Shown here one piece after another: positions 25,285-31,103 of a stretch of 31,103 nucleotides of DNA. Under the pieces are notes generated by a model. The model was not told the DNA's origin and made no database searches. It worked only from the letters and a program-made list of their open reading frames with translations. The stretch's first letter is position 1. The number at the start of each line of letters is the position of its first letter. Source of the stretch: a virus; the IMG/VR virus record IMGVR_UViG_3300040801_000888, positions 1-31,103 of that record. One strand, written 5' to 3'. The translations under genes were made by a program, and so were the position numbers.

Positions 25285-25423
25285 AATGCTTTCTTATTAC
25301 TTCATTGTTCCGTAACTGATTCTCACGTTTCTCCCTACCCAACTTCAGATTTTCTTTATCCGACTTTGTTAAGGAAGGAGCTCCAATCTTTTTCTTCTTC
25401 TTCTGTTCCATTTGAGTTGTCAT
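25274..25423 (-). CDS. small basic protein overlapping portal and protease genes
   Basis: A 49-aa frame that starts inside the 3' end of the portal gene in another frame (ATG at 25423, overlap 68 bases) and ends inside the first codons of the protease gene (overlap 11 bases). It exactly spans the 71-base gap between them, the kind of packing seen across the whole operon. The product starts MTTQMEQKKKKK, is highly charged (Lys, Arg, Glu, Asn), lacks hydrophobic segments and is probably helical in its second half. No family recognised. It could be a true small head gene or a coupling frame. Confidence 0.5.
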   Translation of the reverse strand: MTTQMEQKKKKKIGAPSLTKSDKENLKLGREKRENQLRNNEVIRKHYGV

Positions 25424-26651
25424 TATTTTCACTGTTTTGAGCTTGCAACATTTCCCCTAATTCAATAGTAGGGTCAAAGCCACTCATTTCAAGCGCTATT
25501 TCTTTTGGAACTCCAACACTTAGAAGGGCTCTTAAAGAATCCGCTTGTTTTTTAACTACATCATAACGCTCAAGTCTGATAAACTGCATAATTGGCAAAT
25601 GCTCATACGAACCTTTCAATATAATTCCTGAATCTTGAAAGTGTTTATTAAAAACAGCGGTCATGTTATTCAAGAATGATTGCATTTCGTTTTGAACATA
25701 AGACACCATAGACTCCTTAAAGTTGTTATAAGTAGTCTTTTTAGCTTCTAAGGACAAAATGTCTTTTGGAATGTGTAATGCAGTGTAGATAATGTTACCG
25801 TCTACTTTTGTACTTTCGTCAAGACCTAAATCTCGAAGAGCAATGTGCAAGGATTTCCACTCTAAATTTGCTTTAGTAACTATACCTCTTTTACGAGAAT
25901 GAGAAAGCCCTACTTGTCTATTGAAAATTCTTTCGACTTGTTTCTTCTCTTCTGGGTTCAAAGGGTATCCATCTTTCTTTGCGGAAATCATCTCTTTGCC
26001 ATTACTTTTTAGAATAATGTTTTTTGCTATAAGACTATCAACTGTGTTGACGAGTGTTTGCCTTAAGCCATCTATTCTACTGGCACACGTAAATGGATTT
26101 TGTTTTGTTCCGTTAGCTAAATCATAAAAAAACATTAAGTCTTTTATCTTATAACGGATATTTTCGCCTTTTTCATCATAGACAATACTTAAATTCATTA
26201 CTGTCTTTGAATTCTTTTTGAAAGGACTTTTTATGAATTCCTCTGGCCACTTGATTAAATCTTTGTTTAATACATAAAGCGCTTTTGGCTCGCTGAAGCC
26301 TATAATTTTTTGCTTGGCTACAATTGCTACGCCCTGAGCTATCTGCATAAACATCAAGGTCTCCAGGAAATCTTCTTTGGTCTGGTAAGGATTGGGATTG
26401 TTAAGTAACTTTGTCAAAAAGTCACCTCTTTTGCGTTGTTCGCCTCTAAGATTTTCAGTAAAAAACTCAGCTTGCGAAAATAATTTGGATACGAATAATA
26501 TCGCAGGAGTGAGTATTGGATGATTTTCTGCTAACTCTAAATTGGTTAGTGAACCTACCCAATTTTCAGCGGAAGTGATGTCATACATGTTATCCCCTGC
26601 TTCATTCCTGGTCCATACTGGCCACGTGAATCTTGGTATGGTTAATCTCAT
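25356..26651 (-). CDS. portal protein, HK97 type
   Basis: A 431-aa portal subunit; twelve copies form the ring through which DNA enters and leaves the head. Recognisable elements: ENHPILTPAILFVSKLFSQA (N-terminal helix region), LLNNPNPYQTKEDFLETLMF followed by QIAQGVAIV (about 80-112, the common portal wing signature LLxxPNxxxT...F), and a long stem helix region with LEAKKTTYNNFKESMVSYVQ. The acidic C-terminus (NGTEEEEKDW) is typical. Order terminase-portal-protease-capsid supports the call. Confidence 0.9.
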   Translation of the reverse strand: MRLTIPRFTWPVWTRNEAGDNMYDITSAENWVGSLTNLELAENHPILTPAILFVSKLFSQAEFFTENLRGEQRKRGDFLTKLLNNPNPYQTKEDFLETLMFMQIAQGVAIVAKQKIIGFSEPKALYVLNKDLIKWPEEFIKSPFKKNSKTVMNLSIVYDEKGENIRYKIKDLMFFYDLANGTKQNPFTCASRIDGLRQTLVNTVDSLIAKNIILKSNGKEMISAKKDGYPLNPEEKKQVERIFNRQVGLSHSRKRGIVTKANLEWKSLHIALRDLGLDESTKVDGNIIYTALHIPKDILSLEAKKTTYNNFKESMVSYVQNEMQSFLNNMTAVFNKHFQDSGIILKGSYEHLPIMQFIRLERYDVVKKQADSLRALLSVGVPKEIALEMSGFDPTIELGEMLQAQNSENNDNSNGTEEEEKDWSSFLNKVG

Positions 26652-26711
26652 AATAACAAATGTAGCAAAAAAAAATTATATATAAAAAGAAATTATGATA
26701 TTTTTTATCAT
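26652..26711 (-). promoter_or_regulatory. AT-rich region between terminase and portal genes
   Basis: This 60-base gap holds an inverted repeat ATGATA/TATCAT (26695-26700 and 26706-26711, 5-base loop) directly after the terminase stop, then a run of nine A residues on the plus strand (T on the coding strand). On the minus strand TACATTTG (26664-26657) matches the Bacteroidetes -7 box TAnnTTTG, close in front of the portal ATG. I do not see a clear -33 element at the right distance. Either a weak terminator/processing hairpin or a promoter for the portal-capsid genes. Confidence 0.3.
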
Positions 26712-28010
26712 TTAAACTTGTATACCTAAATACTTAACAAGATAAGTAATTACATAGCGTAGAACATCCATGTAATGATCGTCTTTTTTTACAGGCTTAT
26801 CTGTTGATTTACCATATCGATCTACTTCCCACGAATAATTTACATATTCTTTATTAAAACTTGACGACAACTCGTGATCTTCGACAAAATAAATAGTAAA
26901 CCCTTGAACTAAAGTAATCCCTGGTTGAATTGAATCGTTGCCTTTAGGAGCTCCTTCAGCTAAATAACCAATATCTCGCAATATATCTATATATGTTCTT
27001 TTAGCCGAGTCGCATACAACTAAGTCATAACCTAATTTCATCATAGGGACTTCATTAGCAAACACAGACGACATCGAGATGTCTACCGAAGTTAGGGGGC
27101 GATAGAAGCGCGGACAAACGTAAAAAGCCCCGTCTCCATCGTATTTTATTTCGAGTATAGCAGTTGGGTTAAACGTGCCGAAATCTATTCCGAAATAACT
27201 TGTTTCAGCTATAGAATCAAAATGCTCAAGAGATATTTTCTTCCAACCTCTATATATACGGTTTGGTTTTTCAGCGCCTATTCCAAGACCATATACCAAC
27301 CACATGTATTCGTCAGCTGTTCCTCTTTTTACATTTAGTTCATTTGGAGGAGGTTGATTTTCCCTGGTTATAGGAGCGCCTTTATAAATGGGTGTAGAGT
27401 CTATAATTTTATAGCTTCTACGTTCCCATGGTTCGTATGACATTAATTGCTCTACAATATTCTTAGGGCAATAAGCGTTGTGCTCAAATGTGGAATGTAT
27501 AAATGTGGTGTTAGGGTCGTGCCTATAATCTTCTAACCAAAAATCTTTACTTGGGTTGTAGTCGCAGAAGATGGTTTCAGCTGTTCTTTGTGTAATTTGC
27601 AGGTAAACTGGTTTTGCAAATTCGGTAACCTCGTTGAAGTATGATATGTCCTGGGCGCCACCCAATACTTTACCAACACTGTCTGCTCCTTCAAATATAA
27701 TCTCTGAGTTAGTAGGCTTGTAAACGAATTTTCCAAGTTGTTTATTCTCTTTAAATTTTTTGTAGGTATTGTAGTCAAATAGAATTATTTTTTTGAAGTC
27801 CTCCATTACAGTTGCACGACAAACCACTTTTGTATCACGCCAAACAGTTATTTTAATCCTGTGCCTACTTAGCATAACCAGCATTAAAATTTGAAGTATG
27901 GAATAGGTCTTTGAACTTCTTGACCCACCCATACTTACTATTTGCCTGTACTTCCCAGGGTAATAAACTTCAGCTGTTCTTTTGAACGTTTCAGTTACGT
28001 TTATATCCAT
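26712..28010 (-). CDS. terL: large terminase subunit (TerL)
   Basis: A 432-aa DNA-packaging motor of the PBSX/Terminase_3-like group. The ATPase part has a Walker A loop MGGSRSSKTYS (residues 27-37, Lys34 and Thr35), a Walker B segment ISYFNE (122-127) with catalytic Glu127. The RNase H-like nuclease part has three acidic motifs: FGIDFGTFNPTA (near 273), LVVCDSAKR (near 332) and DDHYMDVLRY (near 408). The length is usual for this group. Its start overlaps the preceding gene by 10 bases. Confidence 0.95.
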   Translation of the reverse strand: MDINVTETFKRTAEVYYPGKYRQIVSMGGSRSSKTYSILQILMLVMLSRHRIKITVWRDTKVVCRATVMEDFKKIILFDYNTYKKFKENKQLGKFVYKPTNSEIIFEGADSVGKVLGGAQDISYFNEVTEFAKPVYLQITQRTAETIFCDYNPSKDFWLEDYRHDPNTTFIHSTFEHNAYCPKNIVEQLMSYEPWERRSYKIIDSTPIYKGAPITRENQPPPNELNVKRGTADEYMWLVYGLGIGAEKPNRIYRGWKKISLEHFDSIAETSYFGIDFGTFNPTAILEIKYDGDGAFYVCPRFYRPLTSVDISMSSVFANEVPMMKLGYDLVVCDSAKRTYIDILRDIGYLAEGAPKGNDSIQPGITLVQGFTIYFVEDHELSSSFNKEYVNYSWEVDRYGKSTDKPVKKDDHYMDVLRYVITYLVKYLGIQV

Positions 28011-28363
28011 TTATAAATCCACTCTACTAAAGTTATTACTCCAAACACGGCTCCAATAGAAGCTAATACCATAATAATTAAAACCATTCTAAACCCTGGC
28101 TTTTTAACATCAAATCTTGCCCAATCATAATTATATAGCTTATCCCACTGAAATCCTTCCAGCTTATTTATTAAACTTTCTGTTACAGCTTCTGCTTCTT
28201 CCAGGTCCATTTTTTGTACCCTCATTAGTGCCCATATTATCTGAGGTCTACTATAGGTAGGCTCGTTCCTGGTTAATATTGGAGGGTCTTCGTCATCTCC
28301 ACAAATTAAATTTACTAATTGTTTTTTATGCAAAGTCTCTATATAATCGCGATAGCTACCCAT
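28001..28363 (-). CDS. unknown protein with C-terminal membrane helix, upstream of TerL
   Basis: A 120-aa protein with a soluble helical N-terminal region (residues 1-85, with DLEEAEAVTESLINKLEG) and a C-terminal transmembrane helix (about 93-115) ending EWIYKWI. It overlaps both neighbours (8 and 10 bases). I do not recognise a family. The position next to terminase suggests a packaging-related role, but a tail-anchored membrane protein is unexpected there. Confidence 0.6.
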   Translation of the reverse strand: MGSYRDYIETLHKKQLVNLICGDDEDPPILTRNEPTYSRPQIIWALMRVQKMDLEEAEAVTESLINKLEGFQWDKLYNYDWARFDVKKPGFRMVLIIMVLASIGAVFGVITLVEWIYKWI

Positions 28364-28718
28364 TGTTTTTAATTATTGAATTTATTATATCTTTAAATGT
28401 ATTTAAGTCTCTTATCAAATAATAAGGCACGTTTTGCTTCTCAACTTTTTTCTGCCAAGCTATTTGCTTTTCAGATTGCTCGCCAAACTTGTTTTTTAAT
28501 TCAAAACAATAAACTTTACCCTTGTATATAAATAACATATCCGAGACTCCCGGCACAACTCCAGTCATTTTAAATATTTTTCCCTGCAACGCAGTTCGCG
28601 CGCCTCCATTGGGAACGGCAAACAATAATCCTCTTAATTCTATATGTGTATTGTTAAACCACACATAGCATTCAGATTGTATTGCGTCTTCACTCTTCCA
28701 GGTTTTTCTCCTTGTCAT
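28356..28718 (-). CDS. VRR-NUC domain nuclease
   Basis: A 120-aa single-domain nuclease of the VRR-NUC group (PD-(D/E)xK superfamily). Core features are Glu10 and Gln14 in KSEDAIQ, VPNGGAR (35-41), the GVVPGVSD turn ending in Asp60, the FELK motif with Glu73 and Lys75, and Gln85 in SEKQIAW. This set matches stand-alone phage VRR-NUC proteins, thought to cut branched or flap DNA. The frame opens at a GTG (28721) but the ATG at 28718 is the likely start, overlapping the previous stop in GAGTGATG. Next to terminase it could trim DNA during packaging. Confidence 0.85.
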   Translation of the reverse strand: MTRRKTWKSEDAIQSECYVWFNNTHIELRGLLFAVPNGGARTALQGKIFKMTGVVPGVSDMLFIYKGKVYCFELKNKFGEQSEKQIAWQKKVEKQNVPYYLIRDLNTFKDIINSIIKNNG

Positions 28719-28849
28719 CACTCTATTTTTTTGCTAATTGTTAATTTGTATTCACAGAATTTATTGTTGCAAACCTTATTAGTAGTGCTGTCTGTAAAAA
28801 CTTCATGCTCTAATCTATGTCCACAATATTGACAATATTTTGCTTCCAT
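28718..28849 (-). CDS. 43-aa zinc-ribbon mini-protein
   Basis: A short gene between two junction motifs. The product has CQYC (Cys6, Cys9) near the start and a second pair, Cys27 and Cys32, giving a four-cysteine zinc ribbon, with His11 and His15 nearby. The stop TGA overlaps the next gene's ATG (TGATG), and the start follows the same A-rich motif as its neighbours. Function unknown; zinc ribbons of this size often bind nucleic acids or proteins. Confidence 0.7.
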   Translation of the reverse strand: MEAKYCQYCGHRLEHEVFTDSTTNKVCNNKFCEYKLTISKKIE

Positions 28850-28853
28850 CACT

Positions 28854-29174
28854 CTATTTCTTTAAGGATTTTAAATATTCTATTGTAAATATTATTCGCT
28901 GACCATCATGTACGGCTTTCCTGAAATCATCAACATCATCTTTATCAATAGTGGTTTCATATTTTTTAATATAATTATCCCAAGCCCACCCGAGTAAATT
29001 CTCGGGGTTCATTTTTTTTAGTTTATCAATGTGGTGTTTTTCCGCAAAGGCTTGCATACAATCCATCATCTCATCAAAAGTAAATTGTTGTATTTTCCTG
29101 TTAGCTTCGTCAAATAATGGACTATACTTTGACCTGTAATTACTGTAATAAAATTCTTCTGCTTCTTTACTCAT
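28854..29174 (-). CDS. small phage protein of unknown function
   Basis: A 106-aa helical, charged protein with FTFDEMMDCMQAFAEKH (about 31-47) and LLGWAWDNYIKKYE. A GTG at 29177 precedes the ATG at 29174; the ATG follows the conserved GAGTG junction. Its N-terminus (MSKEAEEFYY) and MQAF element faintly resemble the 78-aa protein at 29894-30130, but this is too weak to call a paralogue. Product ends LKK at the junction motif. Confidence 0.6.
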   Translation of the reverse strand: MSKEAEEFYYSNYRSKYSPLFDEANRKIQQFTFDEMMDCMQAFAEKHHIDKLKKMNPENLLGWAWDNYIKKYETTIDKDDVDDFRKAVHDGQRIIFTIEYLKSLKK

Positions 29175-29178
29175 CACT

Positions 29179-29448
29179 CTATTTCTTTAAGGGTTCAAAA
29201 TTATCCTCAAAATATTGCTTTGCTACTAACCATTGGTCAAGGTGGTTTTTAGGATTCCTAGCAATCATGTCTCCAATTTTAGGAGAACCATTTTGCAAAT
29301 CTGCATCCGAGATTGAGACTGTTAAGGGGTTATCCTTATTGTGAGACACTATAATTGCCTTTTTTCTTACAAACTGTAAAAGATCATTGTCATTAACAGG
29401 TCTCAATTCTGCAATTTGTTTTCTTCGGTATTGTTTAAACTCACTCAT
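29179..29448 (-). CDS. conserved phage protein of unknown function (GSPKxGDMIARNP type)
   Basis: An 89-aa protein with a strong, recurring phage pattern: EFKQYRRKQIAELRPV at the N-terminus, then VSISDADLQNGSPKIGDMIA, RNPKNHLDQWLVA and KQYFEDNFEPL. Small proteins of this type occur in many phage accessory regions, as far as I recall, without known function. Product ends LKK at the shared junction motif; the stop is followed by the next gene within 4 bases. Confidence 0.68.
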   Translation of the reverse strand: MSEFKQYRRKQIAELRPVNDNDLLQFVRKKAIIVSHNKDNPLTVSISDADLQNGSPKIGDMIARNPKNHLDQWLVAKQYFEDNFEPLKK

Positions 29449-29459
29449 TATCTATTTCT

Positions 29460-29684
29460 TTAAGGGTTTCTCTCATTAGGGTAATCGGGTAATTTCATAA
29501 AAGCAATAACAACTTGGTTTGCTTTTACGTGCCAATTCATCATGTGGAAATACAAAACCCTTTGTCGTCTATGTATAGCCCCGCATTCTTCTGTTTCCAT
29601 TACCACACATAAATATTCTCCATCAAATCTGGGAGTGTTATTGTTCGCATATTTCCAGTCACTATAATTAACGTGTTCTGCCAT
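29460..29684 (-). CDS. DUF551-like small phage protein
   Basis: A 74-aa protein with YSDWKYANNNTPRFDGEYLC at the front and a tail VVIAFMKLPDYPNE. This matches the general DUF551 pattern (W...A...P..dgeYL ... V..WmpLPepP) seen in many phage accessory genes. Function unknown. The stop TAA lies inside the first bases of the repeated junction motif, so the motif is here read in a third frame. Confidence 0.6.
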   Translation of the reverse strand: MAEHVNYSDWKYANNNTPRFDGEYLCVVMETEECGAIHRRQRVLYFHMMNWHVKANQVVIAFMKLPDYPNERNP

Positions 29685-29689
29685 ATCTC

Positions 29690-29722
29690 CTATATTTTAA
29701 TAACTTCATCCTGTATATTCAT
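29690..29722 (-). other. possible 10-codon mini-frame between two genes
   Basis: An ATG at 29722 directly follows a copy of the junction motif (GAGCGATG) and opens MNIQDEVIKI before a TAG, 5 bases ahead of the next gene. All other ATGs at this motif begin real genes. It may be a remnant of a deleted gene or a coupling leader. Too short to claim as a protein gene. Confidence 0.2.
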
Positions 29723-29726
29723 CGCT

Positions 29727-29876
29727 CTATTTCTTTAAATCCTCTCGAATGTCGTTAATGAGTTTTCCTGTTTCTGATTCCTCGTCTGTTATTGCCCCTC
29801 CCAAGGTCATAATATCTTTTCCTACTGCTAAGGGGGTTTGAATTACTACTCTGGCGATTGCTTTTAATATACTCAT
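29727..29876 (-). CDS. 49-aa phage protein of unknown function
   Basis: A small protein opening MSILKAIARVVIQTPLAVGK and ending REDLKK. The N-terminal half could form an amphipathic helix; the second half is acidic. It fills the space between two clear genes and its 3' end is a copy of the junction motif, read in the LKK frame. No domain recognised. Confidence 0.55.
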   Translation of the reverse strand: MSILKAIARVVIQTPLAVGKDIMTLGGAITDEESETGKLINDIREDLKK

Positions 29877-29893
29877 GGTTTATATTTAATGGT

Positions 29894-30130
29894 TTAATTT
29901 TCTATTTCTTTAAGGTATTCTTTCGCATCTTCCCTAAGTTGCAAATAATCTCCCATTGAAGGGGGGTCTGCTGTGGAAAATTGATCGTCTTGGTAAACCC
30001 ATCTTTTTATGAGGCTTATGGCTTTATTGTTTTGCTCATGCGAAAAGGCTTGCATTACTTCATACCTGTTTCTTAAATCTTTTTCATCACGTATCCATTT
30101 ATCATGATATGCTCTTGCTTCTTCACTCAT
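29894..30130 (-). CDS. 78-aa charged phage protein of unknown function
   Basis: A 78-aa protein, helical, with DKWIRDEKDLRNRYEVMQAF and a second helix LIKRWVYQDDQF, ending LKEIEN. The start overlaps the previous stop (ATGA). The 3' end contains the CTTAAAGAAATAGA motif in the KEIE frame, but here without an ATG directly behind it. No family recognised. Confidence 0.58.
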   Translation of the reverse strand: MSEEARAYHDKWIRDEKDLRNRYEVMQAFSHEQNNKAISLIKRWVYQDDQFSTADPPSMGDYLQLREDAKEYLKEIEN

Positions 30131-30318
30131 GGTTTAATTAATTTTTTTCGATTTTTAATTCCATAAACATTACAATCTTTATGCGTATCCATATCATATC
30201 CTTCAAAGGTATCTCCAATTAACATTAATTGAGTCGGTAAATGAGATTGATCTCGGTATTTAGCCTTAATCTCCTTACCACAATCTTCACAAATCCAAGG
30301 TTTTCTATATCTTGCCAT
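30127..30318 (-). CDS. zinc-binding mini-protein
   Basis: A 63-aa basic protein with CEDC (Cys10, Cys13) near the N-terminus and HKDC (His46, Cys49) near the C-terminus, a CxxC...HxxC set expected to bind one zinc ion. The frame opens at a GTG (30321), but the ATG at 30318 overlapping the previous TGA is more likely. Possibly a nucleic-acid-binding or regulatory protein; no named family. Confidence 0.65.
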   Translation of the reverse strand: MARYRKPWICEDCGKEIKAKYRDQSHLPTQLMLIGDTFEGYDMDTHKDCNVYGIKNRKKLIKP

Positions 30319-30746
30319 CACTCTATTTCTTTTTTATTGTCTTTAATTTCTTTGTGTTCAATATCTTCAGCGCTTATTATTTCCCTTTCGCCTTTATTAT
30401 TTATAACCGCTAAGTTTATATTTATAGTGTTATCTGGCTGTTGAATCTCAGCACCTTCAGCTCTGATTAATTTAGGTTTAGAGTACTCGATTAATTTCAG
30501 GTAATTCCTGGCAAAATCCCGGTCTGGCATGTTCATTAGAATACCGATAAATTTTTCGGTTAAACTGCCATCTATCATTTTTTTAAGCAAATCCCATTGT
30601 GTCTCGCCGTCTTCTAATCTCTCTTTAATTTCAACTAACGTTCCCGGGGGTAATTCTTTTTTATCATCATCTACTTTATTTTCAATTTGCTTTTTAATGG
30701 AGTCTGCCATTGCCTCCTTAAAAATATCTTTCTTATCTTCCTTCAT
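30318..30746 (-). CDS. small terminase subunit candidate
   Basis: A 142-aa charged protein. The N-terminal 45 residues are Lys/Asp-rich helix; the central helices (QWDLLKKMIDGSLTEKFI, DFARNYLKLIEYSKPKLIRA) end in a KPKL..AEG element, followed by a beta stretch (NTININLAVINN) and an acidic tail. Helical proteins with an EY.xPKL...E element before a short strand resemble small terminase-like proteins of Bacteroidetes phages. No clear helix-turn-helix is seen, and it is separated from terL by eight small genes, so the call is tentative. Confidence 0.4.
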   Translation of the reverse strand: MKEDKKDIFKEAMADSIKKQIENKVDDDKKELPPGTLVEIKERLEDGETQWDLLKKMIDGSLTEKFIGILMNMPDRDFARNYLKLIEYSKPKLIRAEGAEIQQPDNTININLAVINNKGEREIISAEDIEHKEIKDNKKEIE

Positions 30747-30915
30747 TTTTATTGTCGTTTCTTATAGCGTGTAGTTCTTGACTTGCAGATATGTAGTCGC
30801 GCATCATCTGCTCAACAGTCTCGCTCATTTCAACGCTGTTTTTTATACATTCAATTTTAAAAGCCTGTTTCACTTCTTTATTGATTGTAACGGTTGTAGC
30901 TATTTTATCACTCAT
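30733..30915 (-). CDS. ribbon-helix-helix DNA-binding protein
   Basis: A 60-aa protein with the CopG/Arc-type layout: a strand KIATTVTI (4-11), helix one EVKQAFKIECIKNS (13-26) and helix two SETVEQMMRDYISAS (31-45). Such dimers bind operator DNA through the paired strands. It is the first gene of the whole leftward unit and has the only substantial upstream region apart from the repeats, so it may autoregulate. It overlaps the following gene by 14 bases. Confidence 0.7.
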   Translation of the reverse strand: MSDKIATTVTINKEVKQAFKIECIKNSVEMSETVEQMMRDYISASQELHAIRNDNKNEGR

Positions 30916-30986
30916 TTGCTTATGGATTTATATACATGTGCAATTATACAAATTTCTAACGAGATATGAAAATGTGGTACGCTAAA
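30916..30986 (-). promoter_or_regulatory. leader and putative operator/promoter of the leftward operon
   Basis: The 71 AT-rich bases between the right terminal repeat and the first gene must hold the promoter for the operon if transcription begins inside the window. Two direct TATACA copies lie at 30931-30936 and 30945-30950 (14-base spacing), with ACATGT overlapping the first; such spaced repeats could be an operator for the ribbon-helix-helix protein encoded next. On the minus strand TATAATTG is one base off the Bacteroidetes -7 box. No element is certain. Confidence 0.35.
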
Positions 30987-31103
30987 TAACCCCTAAAATT
31001 CTTTTCACCCCCCTCCGTTCCCCAAAAACCCGCTCCGAATGCGCCCCCCCACAACTTAAGAAAAGCGCGCGCGTACGCAAAGCGCCGACACCGTCCAGAT
31101 GGA
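30987..31103. repeat. right terminal inverted repeat (117 bp, perfect)
   Basis: Exact reverse complement of bases 1-117, so the C-rich strand is on the plus strand here (runs of C where the left end has G). It ends the window and lies 71 bases upstream of the first gene. No gene is visible inside it. The two copies show no difference, even in the seven-base homopolymer, which suggests recent copying, replication-linked identity or assembly duplication. Confidence 0.97.

Larger units (their letters stand above)
28716..30332 (-). repeat. dispersed gene-junction motif TTAAAGAAATAGAGTGATG (7 copies)
   Basis: Near-identical copies, given by plus-strand start, lie at 28716, 28847, 29172, 29446, 29720 and 30316, each ending at a start codon; a seventh at 29901 lacks the start codon. 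The same bases are read in three frames by the upstream genes: as LKK-stop (28854, 29179 and 29727 genes), as KEIE/KKIE-stop (30318, 28718 and 29894 genes) and with the stop at its front (29460 gene). Conservation is therefore at the nucleotide level. It is probably a translation-start signal typical for A-rich Bacteroidetes starts, and may also serve as a recombination boundary. Confidence 0.75.

Noticed and set aside
115-30915. Gene transfer agent or contractile tailocin
   Set aside because: A full head set with terminase, portal, protease and capsid plus fibres and lysis argues against a tailocin. The terminal repeats and fibre diversity do not suggest a gene transfer agent, and no sheath or baseplate wedge genes are visible.
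1-31103. Mu-like transposable phage with inverted ends
   Set aside because: No MuA/MuB-type transposase or accessory genes, and the repeats are long, perfect and GC-rich rather than short transposase-binding ends.

Overview
The window looks like the complete late (virion-building) half of a siphovirus-like tailed phage of a flavobacterium. The DNA is AT-rich, starts sit in A-rich contexts without strong Shine-Dalgarno sites, and two exported proteins carry signal peptides ending in FSQ or YSQ, which is typical of Flavobacteriia. One tail protein carries a SprB-like repeat and another a flavobacterial-style HExxH protein. Every gene I can support lies on the minus strand, so the map reads right to left. 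Genes are packed with ATGA/TGATG overlaps or very short gaps, and no stretch longer than 300 bases lacks a gene.

In transcription order: (1) 30.9-28.4 kb holds a ribbon-helix-helix regulator, a possible small terminase subunit and small phage proteins, including two zinc-binding ones, a DUF551-like one and a VRR-NUC nuclease. Their junctions repeat one A-rich nucleotide motif. (2) 28.4-23.2 kb holds a membrane-tailed protein, large terminase, HK97-type portal, an unlisted 49-aa overlapping gene, prohead protease and HK97-fold major capsid protein. (3) 23.2-19.5 kb holds head-tail connectors, a tail terminator candidate, the tail tube protein with a terminator behind it, and a tail chaperone candidate. 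(4) 19.5-12.1 kb holds the tape measure (1028 aa) and two large tail-tip/baseplate proteins. (5) 12.1-2.4 kb is a fibre and accessory region: an S74 self-cleaving fibre with a signal peptide, several membrane or exported proteins, small fibre proteins, and a 1443-aa modular adhesin. (6) 2.4-0.1 kb is a lysis cassette: holin-like proteins, a membrane protein with a GAF-like domain, an M15 peptidase endolysin and a u-spanin-like lipoprotein.

The most striking feature is that the window begins and ends with a perfect 117-bp inverted repeat (1-117 and 30987-31103). The repeat is GC-rich, G-tract-rich and unlike the interior. The left copy supplies the stop codon of the last lysis gene. Between the repeats I see no DNA polymerase, helicase, primase, terminal protein, integrase or transposase. 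So the window is either a linear or invertible unit that depends on functions encoded elsewhere, or one arm of a larger phage genome whose assembly stopped at an inverted repeat. The sequence alone cannot decide between these.
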